Shown piece after piece: positions 12,880-22,236 of a stretch of 64,000 nt of DNA. Source of the stretch: Diplolepis rosae (Eukaryota; Arthropoda; Insecta; Hymenoptera; Diplolepididae); assembly GCA_030998225.1 (NCBI GenBank), contig JAPYXD010000701.1, positions 15,732,501 to 15,796,500 on the forward strand, written 5' to 3'. The position numbers were made by a program, and so were the translations under genes. Position 1 is the first letter of the stretch, and the number at the start of each line of letters is the position of its first letter. Under the pieces are notes generated by a model. That model searched no databases. It was given only the letters and a program-made list of their open reading frames with translations, and was not told the origin of the DNA.

Positions 12880-12914
12880 TATAAAAAGGGGTCCCTTCGC
12901 TCGGAAAATCAGAT
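12880..12914 (+). promoter_or_regulatory. Core promoter: TATA box and initiator-like site
   Basis: TATAAAAA at 12880-12887 is followed 29 bp later by TCAGAT (12909-12914), near the arthropod initiator TCAKTY. Spacing is right for a Pol II core promoter. CCATTGG words lie upstream at 12642. AATAAA at 12958 follows about 50 bp after the predicted start, as in the R region of an LTR. Confidence 0.6.
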
Positions 12915-12994
12915 CTAACGCTCCACACATCACGAGCTAGATCCAGTCTCAACTGCCAATAAAATACACTACCAAATCATCACCAAAGAAAAAC

Positions 12995-13665
12995 ATGGTA
13001 AGCCATACTTATTTTACCTAAACACTGATTCTTTTCCTACACTAACGGAAGCGAGGCGAAGTATCTTCTCGTCGCTTTCCGTTGAGAACAAGGCGAGGCA
13101 TTCCTCTCGTTGTTCTCCCTCTCTCTCTCTCTCTCTCTTTCTGAATGGGGCGAAGCATTCTTCTCGTCGTTCACTCTTTTCTCTCTCCCACTACTGAAAC
13201 TAATCCGGAGGTAAACAATTGCAGGGTCGCAAACACAACCAGCGACGCATTTTGGTTAGGGTCATCGAATACCAGCGACGACCAAAGCTGACCACGCCTG
13301 GCTACGCCACGGGACCAGTTCGACCCGGTTTCCAGGGAGATCCTGGTAAAGCACGCACCATCTTTCCACACCAGACCAGGGTCTACGAAGCTCACCTTCT
13401 CCGCCGAGAAGCACTCGCTGTAGGAACTCCAGCCGTACTCCGGGATCCTGATTGGACGTCACGTCCTTCCTCTCCTGTCGACCAGGGGGCGCCACTAGGG
13501 AGTTGCTCCCCTGAGCCCGAGTCAGATATACGCGACCACGACACTCATCAGCCACGCCCACGAAGTCCCCTGACGTCAGGCGGACATACGTACTTCTCTT
13601 ACGTGTCCAATATCGACTCACGGTCTGATTCTGGGACTCGGTCACATATCCAGGAGGGGCCCTGA
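12995..13665 (+). CDS. Possible spliced ORF, 147 aa, unknown function
   Basis: ATG at 12995-12997 is followed at once by GTAAGC; a CAG acceptor ends at 13224 after a long pyrimidine-rich stretch. Splicing 12998-13224 joins ATG to GGT CGC AAA in an open frame that runs to TGA at 13663-13665, giving a basic, proline- and arginine-rich 147-residue product (GRKHNQRRILVRVIEYQRR at the N-terminus). I recognise no domain. The GT-AG pair, promoter and open frame make a coherent gene model, but a frame of this length in GC-rich DNA can occur by chance. It could also be noncoding sequence of an LTR. Confidence 0.35.
13046..13081 (+). other. Hairpin H1 of a four-member family
   Basis: Outer stem CGGAA.GCG pairs with CGC.TTTCCG around the core GAGGCGAAG / TATC / TTCTCGTC. 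Its outer stem differs from H2-H4 while keeping pairing. It lies in the putative intron. Confidence 0.7.
13084..13117 (+). other. Hairpin H2 of a four-member family
   Basis: Outer stem GAGAACAA pairs with TTGTTCTC around the core GGCGAGG / CATT / CCTCTCG. It is followed at once by a CT-rich run to 13141. Confidence 0.75.
13118..13141 (+). repeat. (CT)n run
   Basis: Alternating CT dinucleotides after hairpin H2; could also act as part of a polypyrimidine tract for the putative intron. Confidence 0.85.
13142..13173 (+). other. Hairpin H3 of a four-member family (weaker)
   Basis: GAATGGGGCGAAG / CATT / CTTCTCGTCGTTC. The stem is the least perfect of the four and includes a T-G pair, but loop and core match H2. 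It is followed by a pyrimidine run. Confidence 0.6.
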
Positions 13666-13695
13666 AAACCTGCCCGGATCGCTTCTCTCACGAAG

Positions 13696-13932
13696 GTGGT
13701 CGTACAAGCGACGAGGCCACGATCTATCTTCTCACCTCCAGATACGCCCGTAAAACCCACCGCCTCGAGGAGCGATAAGCAGCCTATGACGCAGGACGAG
13801 CTCCTCGCCATCTTCGAACATGTTTTAGATATCCCTATCCTGCTCTCTCCGATTGGATCGACACCCTCTCCGTCCCTCCGACAGAGGGCGCACCCGTATA
13901 AACCAATGCGCGCCGAGCGTATTAAGCGTTAA
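13696..13932 (+). CDS. Open frame downstream in the insertion, doubtful
   Basis: A 78-codon frame reads VVQATRPRSIFSPPDTPVKP and includes TQDELLAIFEHVLDIPILL. It follows the end of the 147-aa model by 30 bp and shares its strand. It might be a second exon or coincidence. No domain is recognised. Confidence 0.2.
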   Translation: MVVQATRPRSIFSPPDTPVKPTASRSDKQPMTQDELLAIFEHVLDIPILLSPIGSTPSPSLRQRAHPYKPMRAERIKR

Positions 13933-14048
13933 GTGAAAGAATTGTTTTAATAATAGCCTGTAAATTATTTGTCTAAAATACATCCTCAATTTTACCCTAA
14001 AAAGACGCCTGCTTTCTTTTTTAACCTTTTCAACTTAGAAAATAATAA

Positions 14049-14078
14049 GAGCGAGGCGAGGCATTCCTCTCGTCGCTC
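14049..14078 (+). other. Hairpin H4 of a four-member family
   Basis: Outer stem GAGCGA pairs with TCGCTC around the core GGCGAGG / CATT / CCTCTCG, about 870 bp from H3 and 50 bp before the right end of the insertion. It is also followed by a CT-rich run. Confidence 0.75.
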
Positions 14079-14128
14079 TCTCTCTACCTTTCTCCCTCAC
14101 TCCTATACCACAAAGGGGGAAACAACCA

Positions 14129-14422
14129 CACAGTGCCATAAAACAAGTCCATAAAAAAGATGGTCAAATTAAATGAATTAAGCTTCGAATTGCTTCCTCA
14201 CCCACCGTATTCTCCAGATCTGACCCCCAGGGACTACTGGCTCTTTGCTGACCTGAAGACAATGCTCCAGGGAAAGAGATTTAGCCCCAATGAAGAAGTG
14301 ATTGCCGAAAGTGAGGTCTATTTTGAGAGCAAAGACGAATCATTCTATAAAAAAGGCATTGAAAAGTTAGAGAAGCGTTGGAAGGAATGTATTATGCTTG
14401 CAGGAAACTATGTTTATAAATA
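14129..14422 (+). pseudogene. mariner transposase, 3' part
   Basis: Resumes directly after the insertion: the CACAGT target copy is followed by codons for CHK and, in a shifted frame, MVKLNELSFELLPHPPYSPDL, TPRDYW (third catalytic Asp) and the family C-terminus ending GNYVYK-stop at 14420-14422. Together with 11329-12050 this makes one interrupted gene. An 87-codon stretch from 14160 is still open. Confidence 0.9.
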
Positions 14423-14659
14423 AAGTCGAATTTCTCGAAAAAACTGTGTTTTTCATAATTAGACTGGAAACTTATTGAGATATGTGTTATATCCCTACAA
14501 ATTTTTCAACCTACAAAATTTTTGTTTATGATCTGCGAAGAGGATCGAATTTTTATTACGAAAATATAAATATATTTTAAAAGAATACATATTTGTATGT
14601 AATATTATATAGTATTTTAGAGAATTTAAAAATCTTTCTGTGGAAGAAAAGGCGCTTTC

Positions 14660-14731
14660 GACTGTGCTGGGATTCGAGCCCAGGCCTTTCGATTGCCGGT
14701 CGACTGCTCTAACCAACTGAGCTATACAGAC
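14660..14731 (-). other. tRNA-like sequence (SINE head or tRNA pseudogene)
   Basis: On the minus strand a 72-nt cloverleaf can be drawn: acceptor GTCTGTA with CACAGTC (5 of 7 pairs), D-arm TAGCTCAGTTGGTTAGAGC, an anticodon loop CCGGCAA reading GGC (Ala), and a perfect T-stem CTGGG/CCCAG around CTCGAAT. U33 is replaced by C, and the B box is GGCTCGAATCC, one base off. A second copy at 55393-55464 shares not only this unit but also the following ~40 nt (a CACAGTC, AAAGC, CTTTT, CACAGA series), so it is part of a longer repeat. I therefore favour a tRNA-derived SINE over a working tRNA gene. Confidence 0.65.
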
Positions 14732-14764
14732 AGCAACATGACACAACACATTTACAGCGACACT

Positions 14765-15837
14765 GAACACAACACACCCAACAGCCGAGAGAGTGTTTTG
14801 AAGGGGGGCAGTGTCTCGCCCAGATGAATGCACGAGGCCATGCACGGAACAGATGCGTCCTGCAGCCCACTAACGGTGGCGACCGAAAGGACTTTACCAG
14901 CAGCAGGGCTGTCGCCGTCATGATGGCTGTCAAGGGGGCCCGATAGACAGGCTTTTCCCTAGCAGTGGGCCTGCCGAGCGCACGCGCTATTACGGTTTCT
15001 CCGCAAAACCTTCAAGCGCGCGAGGACGCGGTGTGAAGCAAAAGCATCAGGGGACCTTGAACAGGTTCCTTGATGCCGCATGATTGGACACGGAGTGAAT
15101 GCGGGGGGCCCCTTAATCGGGGTATCGCTCCAAATGCGCATGTGGCGGTCACGCTGAACTTCCCACATGTCCCCTCCCGGTCACATCACAACCACAAGCA
15201 TGATACTGGCACCCACACATACCAGAATAAATGGATAGCTGAGTGAATGGACTGCGGCCGGCGCCTGGTGGATATTCCCGATAGACTAGCCAAGGGAGGA
15301 GTAGTAGCCTCCCGACCAGGATAGGACGCGATGTCAGTACCTTACCTCTGTGGAAGTAATATGGGTAACTGTAAGTCCCTCCGGTGTTCGGCCGCGAAGG
15401 GCAAAGATCCCGTGAAACCACATGTTAAACTGGGAAAACCGGTCACGTTTCTACTGCCTGGAGCCAATTTCGGGGTTGAAATCATGGACGCCCAGGCGCA
15501 GGAATGAAGGATTACCTGATCAGTATTTCCTTATATCCGATGCTGCGTAGGATAAATTGCACGCCGTCTAGCCTGAAGTCCGGGTCAGGTGTCGGGGCGG
15601 AGCCGGCACCGCTTGGTCGATAGGGGTGACGTTAAACCTTTAGCATCATTATGGCGCGGGCCTATCTCGTAACCTTTTTACTAGCTTCATTTAATGTGCC
15701 GATAGGATCGACCATCCGATAAGCCGCTTCTCGGTTTCGGCACACATAACTAGGGATCTATACAGGCGGAGATAGTAGCCCTACTGCGGCAGAGCTCCCA
15801 TGTTGGGCGAACCGTCTTAAGACACGACGGGATTAAT
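14765..15837 (+). other. 5' noncoding part of the retrotransposon
   Basis: GC-rich sequence without a supported frame between the tRNA-like unit and the ORF1 remnant. Its assignment to the retrotransposon rests on composition and position only. It contains words such as GGCCGGCGCCTGGTGG near 15255. Confidence 0.45.
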
Positions 15838-16221
15838 ATGACTTTTATGCATAATAAAGGCGATGAAAAAGTGAACGCGCCAGATGTGCACTCACACACT
15901 CCTCCAGGGTCTGAGGGATGGAAAGACGTCCTCCAGCTCCTGAAGGGGCAAAGTGTAAAAATGGAGAAGTTGGCCAGGGCTCTCCGCGTTATCCAGCAGG
16001 GTATGCTGAGAAACAACCCTGGCCATGTTAAGGACAGTGTTAGTGAGGAGCGGAATGCTCAACACCCACAAGTGCCTACTAGAAAGCGGGGTGGAAATCC
16101 AGAAAAGGCTGGAATCCTGATATGTGCTGATAGGGGAGAAAAAGATGTTGCCCATGCTTCAAGGAGCGGTTCTTGCCCAATATTTAGGGCGGAGCTCCGG
16201 TGGTTGAGGGGTGGAAAGTGA
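15838..16221 (+). pseudogene. Probable ORF1 (gag-like) remnant of the retrotransposon
   Basis: A 127-codon frame starts ATG at 15838 and includes GSEGWKDVLQLLKGQSVKMEKLARALRV-like helical sequence. No CCHC knuckles are left, so it is much shorter than an intact ORF1. Its end overlaps the start of the endonuclease reading by a few bases (GTG AAG at 16218). Identity as ORF1 is inferred from its place just before the endonuclease. Confidence 0.5.
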
Positions 16222-16904
16222 AGTTTCTACAGCTCCACCTCGGGAGAGGGAGGGACGCCCAGAACCTTCTGATGCACACTGCCAAGGAGAGGGGGGCCGA
16301 TGTGTTGCTCATTAGTGAGCAACACAAATGGTCCGAAAACTCTGTTTGGTAACAGGATGCATCACGGAGGGCTGGGATCCTTGTTTATAGCCCTGATTTG
16401 AGAATCGGGGATTTCCTGGAGACCGACGCGGGGTTCGTTTGGGTGGATGTGGCCGGGGTGCGTGTGTACAGCTGCTACTTCTCTCCCAACGATCCTTTCG
16501 AGATCTTCGAGACCCAGATTCTCCTCCTTGAGGAAAGCCTCAGAAAGACTAGTGGGCGCTCCCTTAATGCGGGCGACTTTAGCAGTAAGTTGCCCGAGTG
16601 GGGAGTAGCCCGTCTGGATAGGAGGGGAATCTTGGTCGGTGAGATGGTCGCTACAAATGACCTTATTGAATTGAATCGAGGCAGGGATTTTACGTTCAGA
16701 CGAGGAGCGGGGGGGGGGGGGTCGATTATCGACCTCACATTTGCCGCGCCCCGTCTTGCCTCAGGGATAGTCGACTGGTGCGTCCTTCAGGTAATTACCT
16801 TGAATGACCACCAGTGCATTGAGTTTAGCATCTGGGAACGGGAAAGTGAATATGGGAAGGGGCGGCAAAAGAAGAAGCAAAGACAAGGTACAAAAACGTC
16901 TTGA
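16218..16904 (+). pseudogene. Endonuclease domain of the R1-like ORF2
   Basis: The reading VKFLQLHLGRGRDAQN and ADVLLISEQHKW has the form of the N-terminus of AP-like endonucleases in non-LTR elements. A TAA follows NSVW near 16350. The frame resumes with AGILVYSPDLRIGDFLE, GDFSSKLPEWG, GSIIDLTF and NDHQCIEF, the last three matching the usual GDFN.., S-IDLTF and SDH.. positions; Asn of GDFN is Ser here. A run of ten G near 16711 may have caused a slip. Confidence 0.75.
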
Positions 16905-18486
16905 GGAAACCAGGCTCATAGATGAGCTTGGTTGGGCTAAGTCTGCTGGGTTGTTGAAAGACACCGTGCGGGCGGCGAGGCGGAAAGTGGTCGCAGCATG
17001 TGACCACTCGATGCCTCGATGGGGGCACGGGCGTACCGGGGACTCAGTGTACTGGTGGAACGACCAGTTGTCTGTCCTTCGTCGGGAATGCCTCGCAGCG
17101 CGGCGGAGATTCACCTGCTCAAAGGGTAATTCTCTGCTGCACGAGGCATGGAAAAAAGCAAAATCAGCTCTGAGGCAAGGCATAAAGAAAAGCCGACTTC
17201 AGTGCTGGAAAGACTTGATCGGTGAGGTCGAGAAGGACCCATGGCGTCTCGCCTTCAAAATAGTCACCAAGAGATTAGTTACTACAAGAAAGACCCCGGG
17301 CCTGGATAATCCCGATCGAGTCAAGTACATCGTGCGAAGCTTGTTTCCGCATGTAGAGCCGTTCCAAAGACAGGACCAAAGCTCCTGCCTGGTCCGGCGC
17401 AAAGAACTCTTCACTCTCGAAGAACTAAAGAGAGCGGGTGGAAGGCTCAAGGCAAACACAGCGCCGGGGATCGACGGATTGCCAAACGAGATCCTCAAAG
17501 AGGTGATCAGGGCATACCCAGAGATCCACCTAGAAGTCTTTAATTCCTGTCTTCGGGAGGGAAGATTCTTCGCAGACTGGAAAAAGCAGAGGTTGGTCCT
17601 GCTGAGGAAGAGCAACAAACCTCTAGGGGATGCCTCATCGTATAGACCAATATGTCTGTTGCATACAATGGGGAAACTTCTGGAGGAAATGATCCTACAA
17701 AGACTACAGGGTCACATGCTTCACAAGAATGGTCTCTCGGAAAATCATTTCGGCTTTCGGAACGGCAGGTCCACAGTTGACGCCATCCAGGCAGTGGTCG
17801 ACATCGCCACTAAAGCAAGAAGAGGAACTGGCAAGCGTAAGGGATTCTGTGCGTTGATCAGCATTGACATACGCAATGCGTTCAATACTGCGAGATGGAA
17901 CATCTATATCAAGGCGATGGTGCGGAAAAAGGTTCCAGACTACCTGTTGCGAATGATAGATGACTATTTGACCGACAAGCGGGTGATATAAGAGGGCGAC
18001 AAATGGTCTCTCAAGGAAGAGATGACATGTGGCGCCCCTCAAGGGTCGCGGGTGGGCCCACTCGTTTGGAACGTCATGTACGACGATTTCCTGCGCATGG
18101 ACCTGCCTGCTGGAACGAGCATCGTCGGCTTCGCGGATGACGCACTTGTCGTGTACGCTGCTGACAACGTTGGAATTCTGTAACTGAGGATCAATGATAG
18201 TCTGTGGCGGGCAAAGCGTTGGTTAGATAGCAGAGGCCTGAAAATGGCCCCTGAAAAGACCGAGGCTTTGCTGGTCACAGACAGGAGATCCTTCCAATAT
18301 CCGAGGATCGTTCTCGGGGACCATGAAAAAGAGTGGAAAAAGAGCATTAAGTACCTGAGAGTGCAGTTTGATCGAAGGCTTAGCTTCGGCGAACACCTGA
18401 AGATCATAACTGCCAAAGCCATCCAATGTGGGGCCGCCCTGATTCGGCTCATGCCCAACAGAGAAAGCTGGTGGCGAGCGTGGTAA
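16804..18486 (+). pseudogene. Reverse transcriptase domain of the R1-like ORF2
   Basis: Open from about 16804 to TAA at 17989-17991. RT blocks in order: LKANTAPGIDGLPNEILKEV, DWKKQRLVLLRKSNKP, SYRPICLLHTMGKLLEEMI, FRNGRSTVDAIQAV, SIDIRNAFNTARW. After the stop the same frame continues with GAPQGSRVGPLVWNVMYD and GFADDALVVYA (catalytic Asp pair), a second stop near 18181, then WLDSRGLKMAPEKTEAL and LRVQFDRRLSFGEH. A further shift near 18480 leads into APIWTSALNNHA. RT clade call is by motif only. Confidence 0.85.
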
Positions 18487-18740
18487 ATTCGAAGCTGCTT
18501 TATGTAGCTCCGATTTGGACAAGTGCCCTTAACAACCATGCTATCCTGAAGAAGCTGTTCTCGGCACAGAGAGATGTGGTGATGAGAACTGTCTAAACAT
18601 ACCGAAGTGTGTCGACGAGTGCTGTGGTGGTCCTGTCGAGCGTCCCGCCAATTGACTTATTGGCGGAGGAAAGGAAAGAGACCTTTCAGCTTCGTAAGGA
18701 GCCAACGTCTATAAAAGATTTCACCATTTTTCCTCCTCAC

Positions 18741-18741
<1 letters not shown>

Positions 18742-18773
<32 letters not shown>
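18742..18773 (+). other. Poly-A tail of the retrotransposon
   Basis: 32 consecutive A after TTTTCCTCCTCACC. Upstream the frame still reads LLAEERKETFQLRKEPT, a region usually well inside ORF2. Confidence 0.9.
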
Positions 18774-18776
<3 letters not shown>

Positions 18777-18815
18777 AACTAATTAATTTAAAATCATTAC
18801 ATAATATTATATATA

Positions 18816-19638
18816 CAGAAAAAAATAGTTCAATAAAGTGTATAGAACTGTTCAAGAGTTGGGGATGCGGAAATTTACGAAACCGAGTTCTAGAAAATTT
18901 AAAGAACTTTTCAGAATAAAATGCAGAACTTTCAATGATGTTATATGCCTCCGACGCGGAAACTCGTTTTTTCGCTACTGTTGAGAGTAGCACAATGTTG
19001 TGTATTCCGCTACAGAGGAATAAAATGTAAAAATTGAAATGCGCATGCGCCTATAGCCATACAGCGGAGCACAATCTTCTTCTTATTCTTCTTCTTCTTC
19101 GTACAGCGTTTGCACCCTACTGACAAAGCCTTGTACATTTGAACTGCGCATGCTCTATTACATCACGCTACTACTACACAAAATCGATAAAAACAAAATG
19201 GCCGGGACTAGTCGCGAAATATCAATTGTAATGACTAGCGCCGCAAACAACTACAATACTAGATTAGATTCCAGTGTACGCATAAAAAATCGTATACGCA
19301 CCGAAGTCACATAAAACAGAATTCGTGCCAATGCACACAATTTGGGAAATCACGAGACTCGCGACAATGCTCGCAGGACTGATCGCGCCTCGGCTTCGTC
19401 TCGGCTTTGTCTCGGTTTCGTCTCGGCTTTGTCTCGGTTTCGTCTCGGCTTCGATCTCATGCGAGCATTGTCGCTCGTCGCACAATAACCCTCATTGTGT
19501 TAATATACTATTTTCTGAGTGTTTCGCATTTCATCCTGATGAGTTCTGTACATTTTCTGGAACTTCGTTCTATAAATGCCTGTAAATCCTCAACTCTTAA
19601 ACGGTTCTATAAACTTTACTAAACTATTTTTTTCCGTG
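18816..19638. mobile_element. CACGG-type inverted-repeat element 1, TA-flanked
   Basis: Left end CAGAAAAAAATAGTTCAATA and right end complementary to CACGGAAAAAAATAGTTTAG; the arms continue for about 50 nt (AGAACTGTTCAAGAGTTG and its partner CTCAACTCTTAAACGGTTCT) and pair more loosely further in. TA stands on both sides (18814-18815 and 19639-19640). No transposase. It carries a CTT-rich run near 19078 and an 11-bp minisatellite. Confidence 0.85.
19388..19455. repeat. 11-bp minisatellite, about six copies
   Basis: Repeats of CTCGGCTTTGT / CTCGGTTTCGT. The two versions alternate in the middle of the array. It lies inside the CACGG-type element. Confidence 0.9.
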
Positions 19639-19639
19639 T

Positions 19640-19981
19640 ATATATATCTGAATAAGTGAAAAAATGAAGATATATAAATAAAAAAAACAAATATATTTAA
19701 GGAATAAATTGTCTTATCAATCGCAAGCGACAACTCCATCGCATGCATCGTTATAAGAGGCATAATATTTTGCTTACGATCGCTATATATCGTATTGTTA
19801 TGTCAATGAACATGTATCCTTCGTGGAGTAATGTGATGTTTAGAAATACTAGTGTGGTTGCTACGCCTATACATATTGGTATAGTTTTAAGGACCTTCCG
19901 GTAGCATTGGTCTCATAACAATATTTTATGGTTCTGAGGACCAAAATATAGTTCTCTCAACTATATTGTTTTTTCCGTGTA
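19640..19981. mobile_element. Partial CACGG-type element, right end only
   Basis: Ends ATATTGTTTTTTCCGTG followed by TA at 19980-19981, the same terminus as elements at 18816 and 31360. No matching left end was found; CAACTATA and TATAGTT words inside resemble 10770-11000. Confidence 0.45.
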
Positions 19982-20534
19982 TGAACATTTCAGTGCGATT
20001 TGATTTTCAATCGAGTAAAGCCAATTGTGTGAGAAAATAATAAATAAACTAGAAAGTTATAAAATAATATTAGTAATTTTCACGAACAGTAGAGTGATTA
20101 ATACCAATATTGGACTTCGCTTCACGAAGCCTTGCTTTTTATGAGTAATTCAGTTACGAGGCAGAATCTACTTCCGTGTTGTGAATTTTGAACAGTTATT
20201 TATAAGTAAATTTAGAGATCCAATTCAAGTCATCGTTAAATGAAATGAATAATTTCCTGAGACCTTTACATTCTGAAATATCTCCCAGGCATTTTATACG
20301 TGCGGTCAATCCTGGAAATAACGAGCAACTGACAACTCGAGTTTCATTCGACTCTGTCGAGAAAATGGAGTACCAACAGTAAACCTTAACATAAAATATT
20401 TGAGGTAAAGGTCAGCGTCACAGTTAATTTCACTATAAAATTGAGTTATAACTCCAATATATAGTATACAAATAAAATGTTGTTGAAGAAATTTTTAAAA
20501 ATAATCCAAAAAATAAATTTATCAAATATATTAC

Positions 20535-21227
20535 TTAAGGTTCTATCGACCTTAAGGAACACATTCTCATCATAATACTCGCGCATTACGCTCGATTTTT
20601 TTATATTCATTAGAGACCCATTTTCATTTAAAAATAAACCTACAATTGCTTTATATATCGCATGGCTTTGCTGAAAAACGGAACTATTTGCTTTTAATAA
20701 AATTGTACACGTCAAAAATAATCTTTTTTTGTTTTTATTTGAAAATTCTTTGAAATGAATTTCTAGATTTTCTGCAGGTGAACAATTTTGATCCCCAAAT
20801 TTTTTTCTCATTCCACGTAGTTTTGCTCAGAAAGAGAGTTTTTTTTTATTCTTAATTACGTTTTTCAGTAATAAACAAAAGATATAATTCTTATAAGAAA
20901 ATGGTTATGAGCAAATCTGTAGATCTCTTTGAGATGAAAAATTTTTTTTCCTAACATTTTTTCTGTATCTCGTATTTTTTGGCGGGAAAATTGAATTCTT
21001 TTCTTTGGTAAAAATATTTTTAATTAATAAAACCAGAACCACTGGGAAAAAATGGCTGTATTATTAATTAATCCTTGATTTTTAGGCTCTCAAGAAGTGT
21101 GCCAAATTTAAATCCAATCCAATAATTCTTTCGAAAGTTATCGTGTTTACAGACGACCGAGATTTGATGAAAATTTGAAAAGTCATTTTTCACAGAAAAC
21201 CAATACCTTCTCATATTATGAGAATGT
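20535..21227. repeat. CTCATCATG repeat family, copy C
   Basis: Hairpin TTAAGGTT/GACCTTAA, arm ACATTCTCATCAT at 20561, then ACTCGCGCATTACGCTCGA; right end TTCTCATATTATGAGAATGT at 21227. About 690 bp, with a core that has diverged or been replaced; no CAGA run. Confidence 0.75.
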
Positions 21228-21429
21228 AGAAAAGACCTAAAGGTTTGCCAACAAAATGGCGGCGAATGTCACCATTCTAGGAAATTAAAGTCGCCAAAAA
21301 TTCCTGACCTTTAAAAAATTGAAGATCGCCAGAAGTCGCCAATCAATCAACTAATTTCGCCAAAAAAGTAAGGTCTGAATATGAATAAAAAATATAAATA
21401 CTTTAGAAAGTGAATTAATAAAATCTGCC

Positions 21430-21500
21430 CATTCTCATCGCGTGCTACTCGTGAAACTCGCTTTGTGTTCGATTTTGTGTTCTTCGCAGGCACTAAAGTT
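21430..21500. repeat. CTCATCATG family, left-end fragment
   Basis: ATTCTCATCGCGTGCTACTC followed by CTCGCTTTGTGTTCGATTTT matches the first ~55 nt inside the arm of the other copies. No right end nearby. Confidence 0.55.
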
Positions 21501-22236
21501 TATTTTTCATGATTTATTATTATAAAAATTATAAAAATAATAAAAATACAAAATGCTTTGTTTTTATTCAAAATTTTAATAGTAGTTTACATATTTAATA
21601 AAAGTAAATAAGAAAACATGCGAAGTAGATATTGGTACTTTTCCTATATTCTTGATTTATAGAATTCAAGGCGTGATATATGTTACTAAGATAATCATTT
21701 GAGATGCTATTGACAATATTTCAGGATTCGACCTCGGTACCATTTTTAGAAGTCACATATCGAAAAAAGTGACTTCTAAAAGTCGAGAAAAATCTATGTA
21801 CGCTTCTCAAGATGGAGTTTTTCCAAATACTGACATTTTCTTCATTTCCTTCTTTTTCAAATTCGAATTTTTATTTTTTTTATACCACAATCATTTTGCA
21901 TTCACTTTGTTTATGAATTTCATTCTGAAGGTCAAAATAAAAAATCGTTAATATTTTGACAAACTTCATTTTAGAAAAAAGATTATATAAGTATATATTA
22001 TATACTTTGGCACTTTAGAAAGAGTTTAACACCAGAAAATCGACGCATAAGATTCCTTTCGTCCATCTTGGAGTCTTGGAGATATTTCTGGAAAGCAACA
22101 ATTGGTGATATACTCAGCATGGATCTATATTTTACATTTTTTGAAGAGACATTAAGGAAAGGCAGGTTTCATAAAGGAAATATTTATGAATTCACATATA
22201 ACAACAATCAAGTTTATTTCTTATAATTTGATACTG
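21501..22236. other. AT-rich intergenic DNA, nothing recognised
   Basis: A local inverted pair AGAAGTCACATATCG / AAAAAAGTGACTTCT occurs near 21748-21780. No gene is supported. Confidence 0.5.

Larger units (their letters stand above)
12051..14128 (+). mobile_element. TG...CA insertion with promoter: candidate solo LTR or unknown small element
   Basis: Begins TGATACACGC and ends GAAACAACCA, bounded by CACAGT on both sides. TG...CA ends with a 4-6-bp duplication are the signature of integrase-mediated LTR insertions. There is no internal direct repeat, primer site, gag or pol, so it is either a very long solo LTR or a different element. It is far more GC-rich than its surroundings in 12610-13930. 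It contains a TATA box, an initiator about 30 bp downstream, AATAAA at 12958, a plausible 227-bp intron and four related hairpins. Confidence 0.75.
11160..14475 (+). mobile_element. mariner element (DD34D) split by a 2078-bp insertion
   Basis: The 5' end ATAAGTGTCCGGTCTGGCAT is matched at the 3' end by the complement of AGACTGGAAACTTAT. TA precedes the left end; TG follows the right, probably a mutated TA. Without the insertion and its duplicated target the element is about 1.23 kb, the usual mariner length. The transposase has a helix-turn-helix part, the MDETW first-Asp motif and the SPDLTPRDYW third-Asp motif, resembling the irritans-like branch. It is dead: nonsense codons, frameshifts and the insertion. 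Confidence 0.9.
14765..18773 (+). mobile_element. R1-like non-LTR retrotransposon, decayed and lacking its 3' end
   Basis: A block of balanced composition in AT-rich DNA. Order: about 1 kb of noncoding GC-rich 5' sequence, a short ORF1 remnant, endonuclease, reverse transcriptase with APGIDGLPNEI and GFADDALVVYA, then a 32-A tail at 18742-18773. SIDIRNAFNTARW is typical of the R1 clade. The A tail follows what is still C-terminal coding sequence, so the zinc-finger end and 3' UTR are absent. No target duplication was found beside the tail (CTCAACTAATTAATTT) or at the left edge, which is itself uncertain. Confidence 0.85.

Noticed and set aside
12051..14128. A host gene promoter region rather than an insertion
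   Set aside because: The target duplication and the continuity of the mariner across it show that it was inserted as a unit.
14660..14731. Functional tRNA-Ala
   Set aside because: C33 instead of U33, acceptor mismatches, altered B box and a second copy with shared flanks point to a SINE or pseudogene.
16761..18539. Several 100-166-codon minus-strand frames
   Set aside because: They oppose the reverse transcriptase and endonuclease and have no motifs of their own.
20446..20811. 121-codon minus-strand frame as a gene
   Set aside because: It overlaps the left end of a CTCATCATG repeat copy and its composition is that of AT-rich noise.
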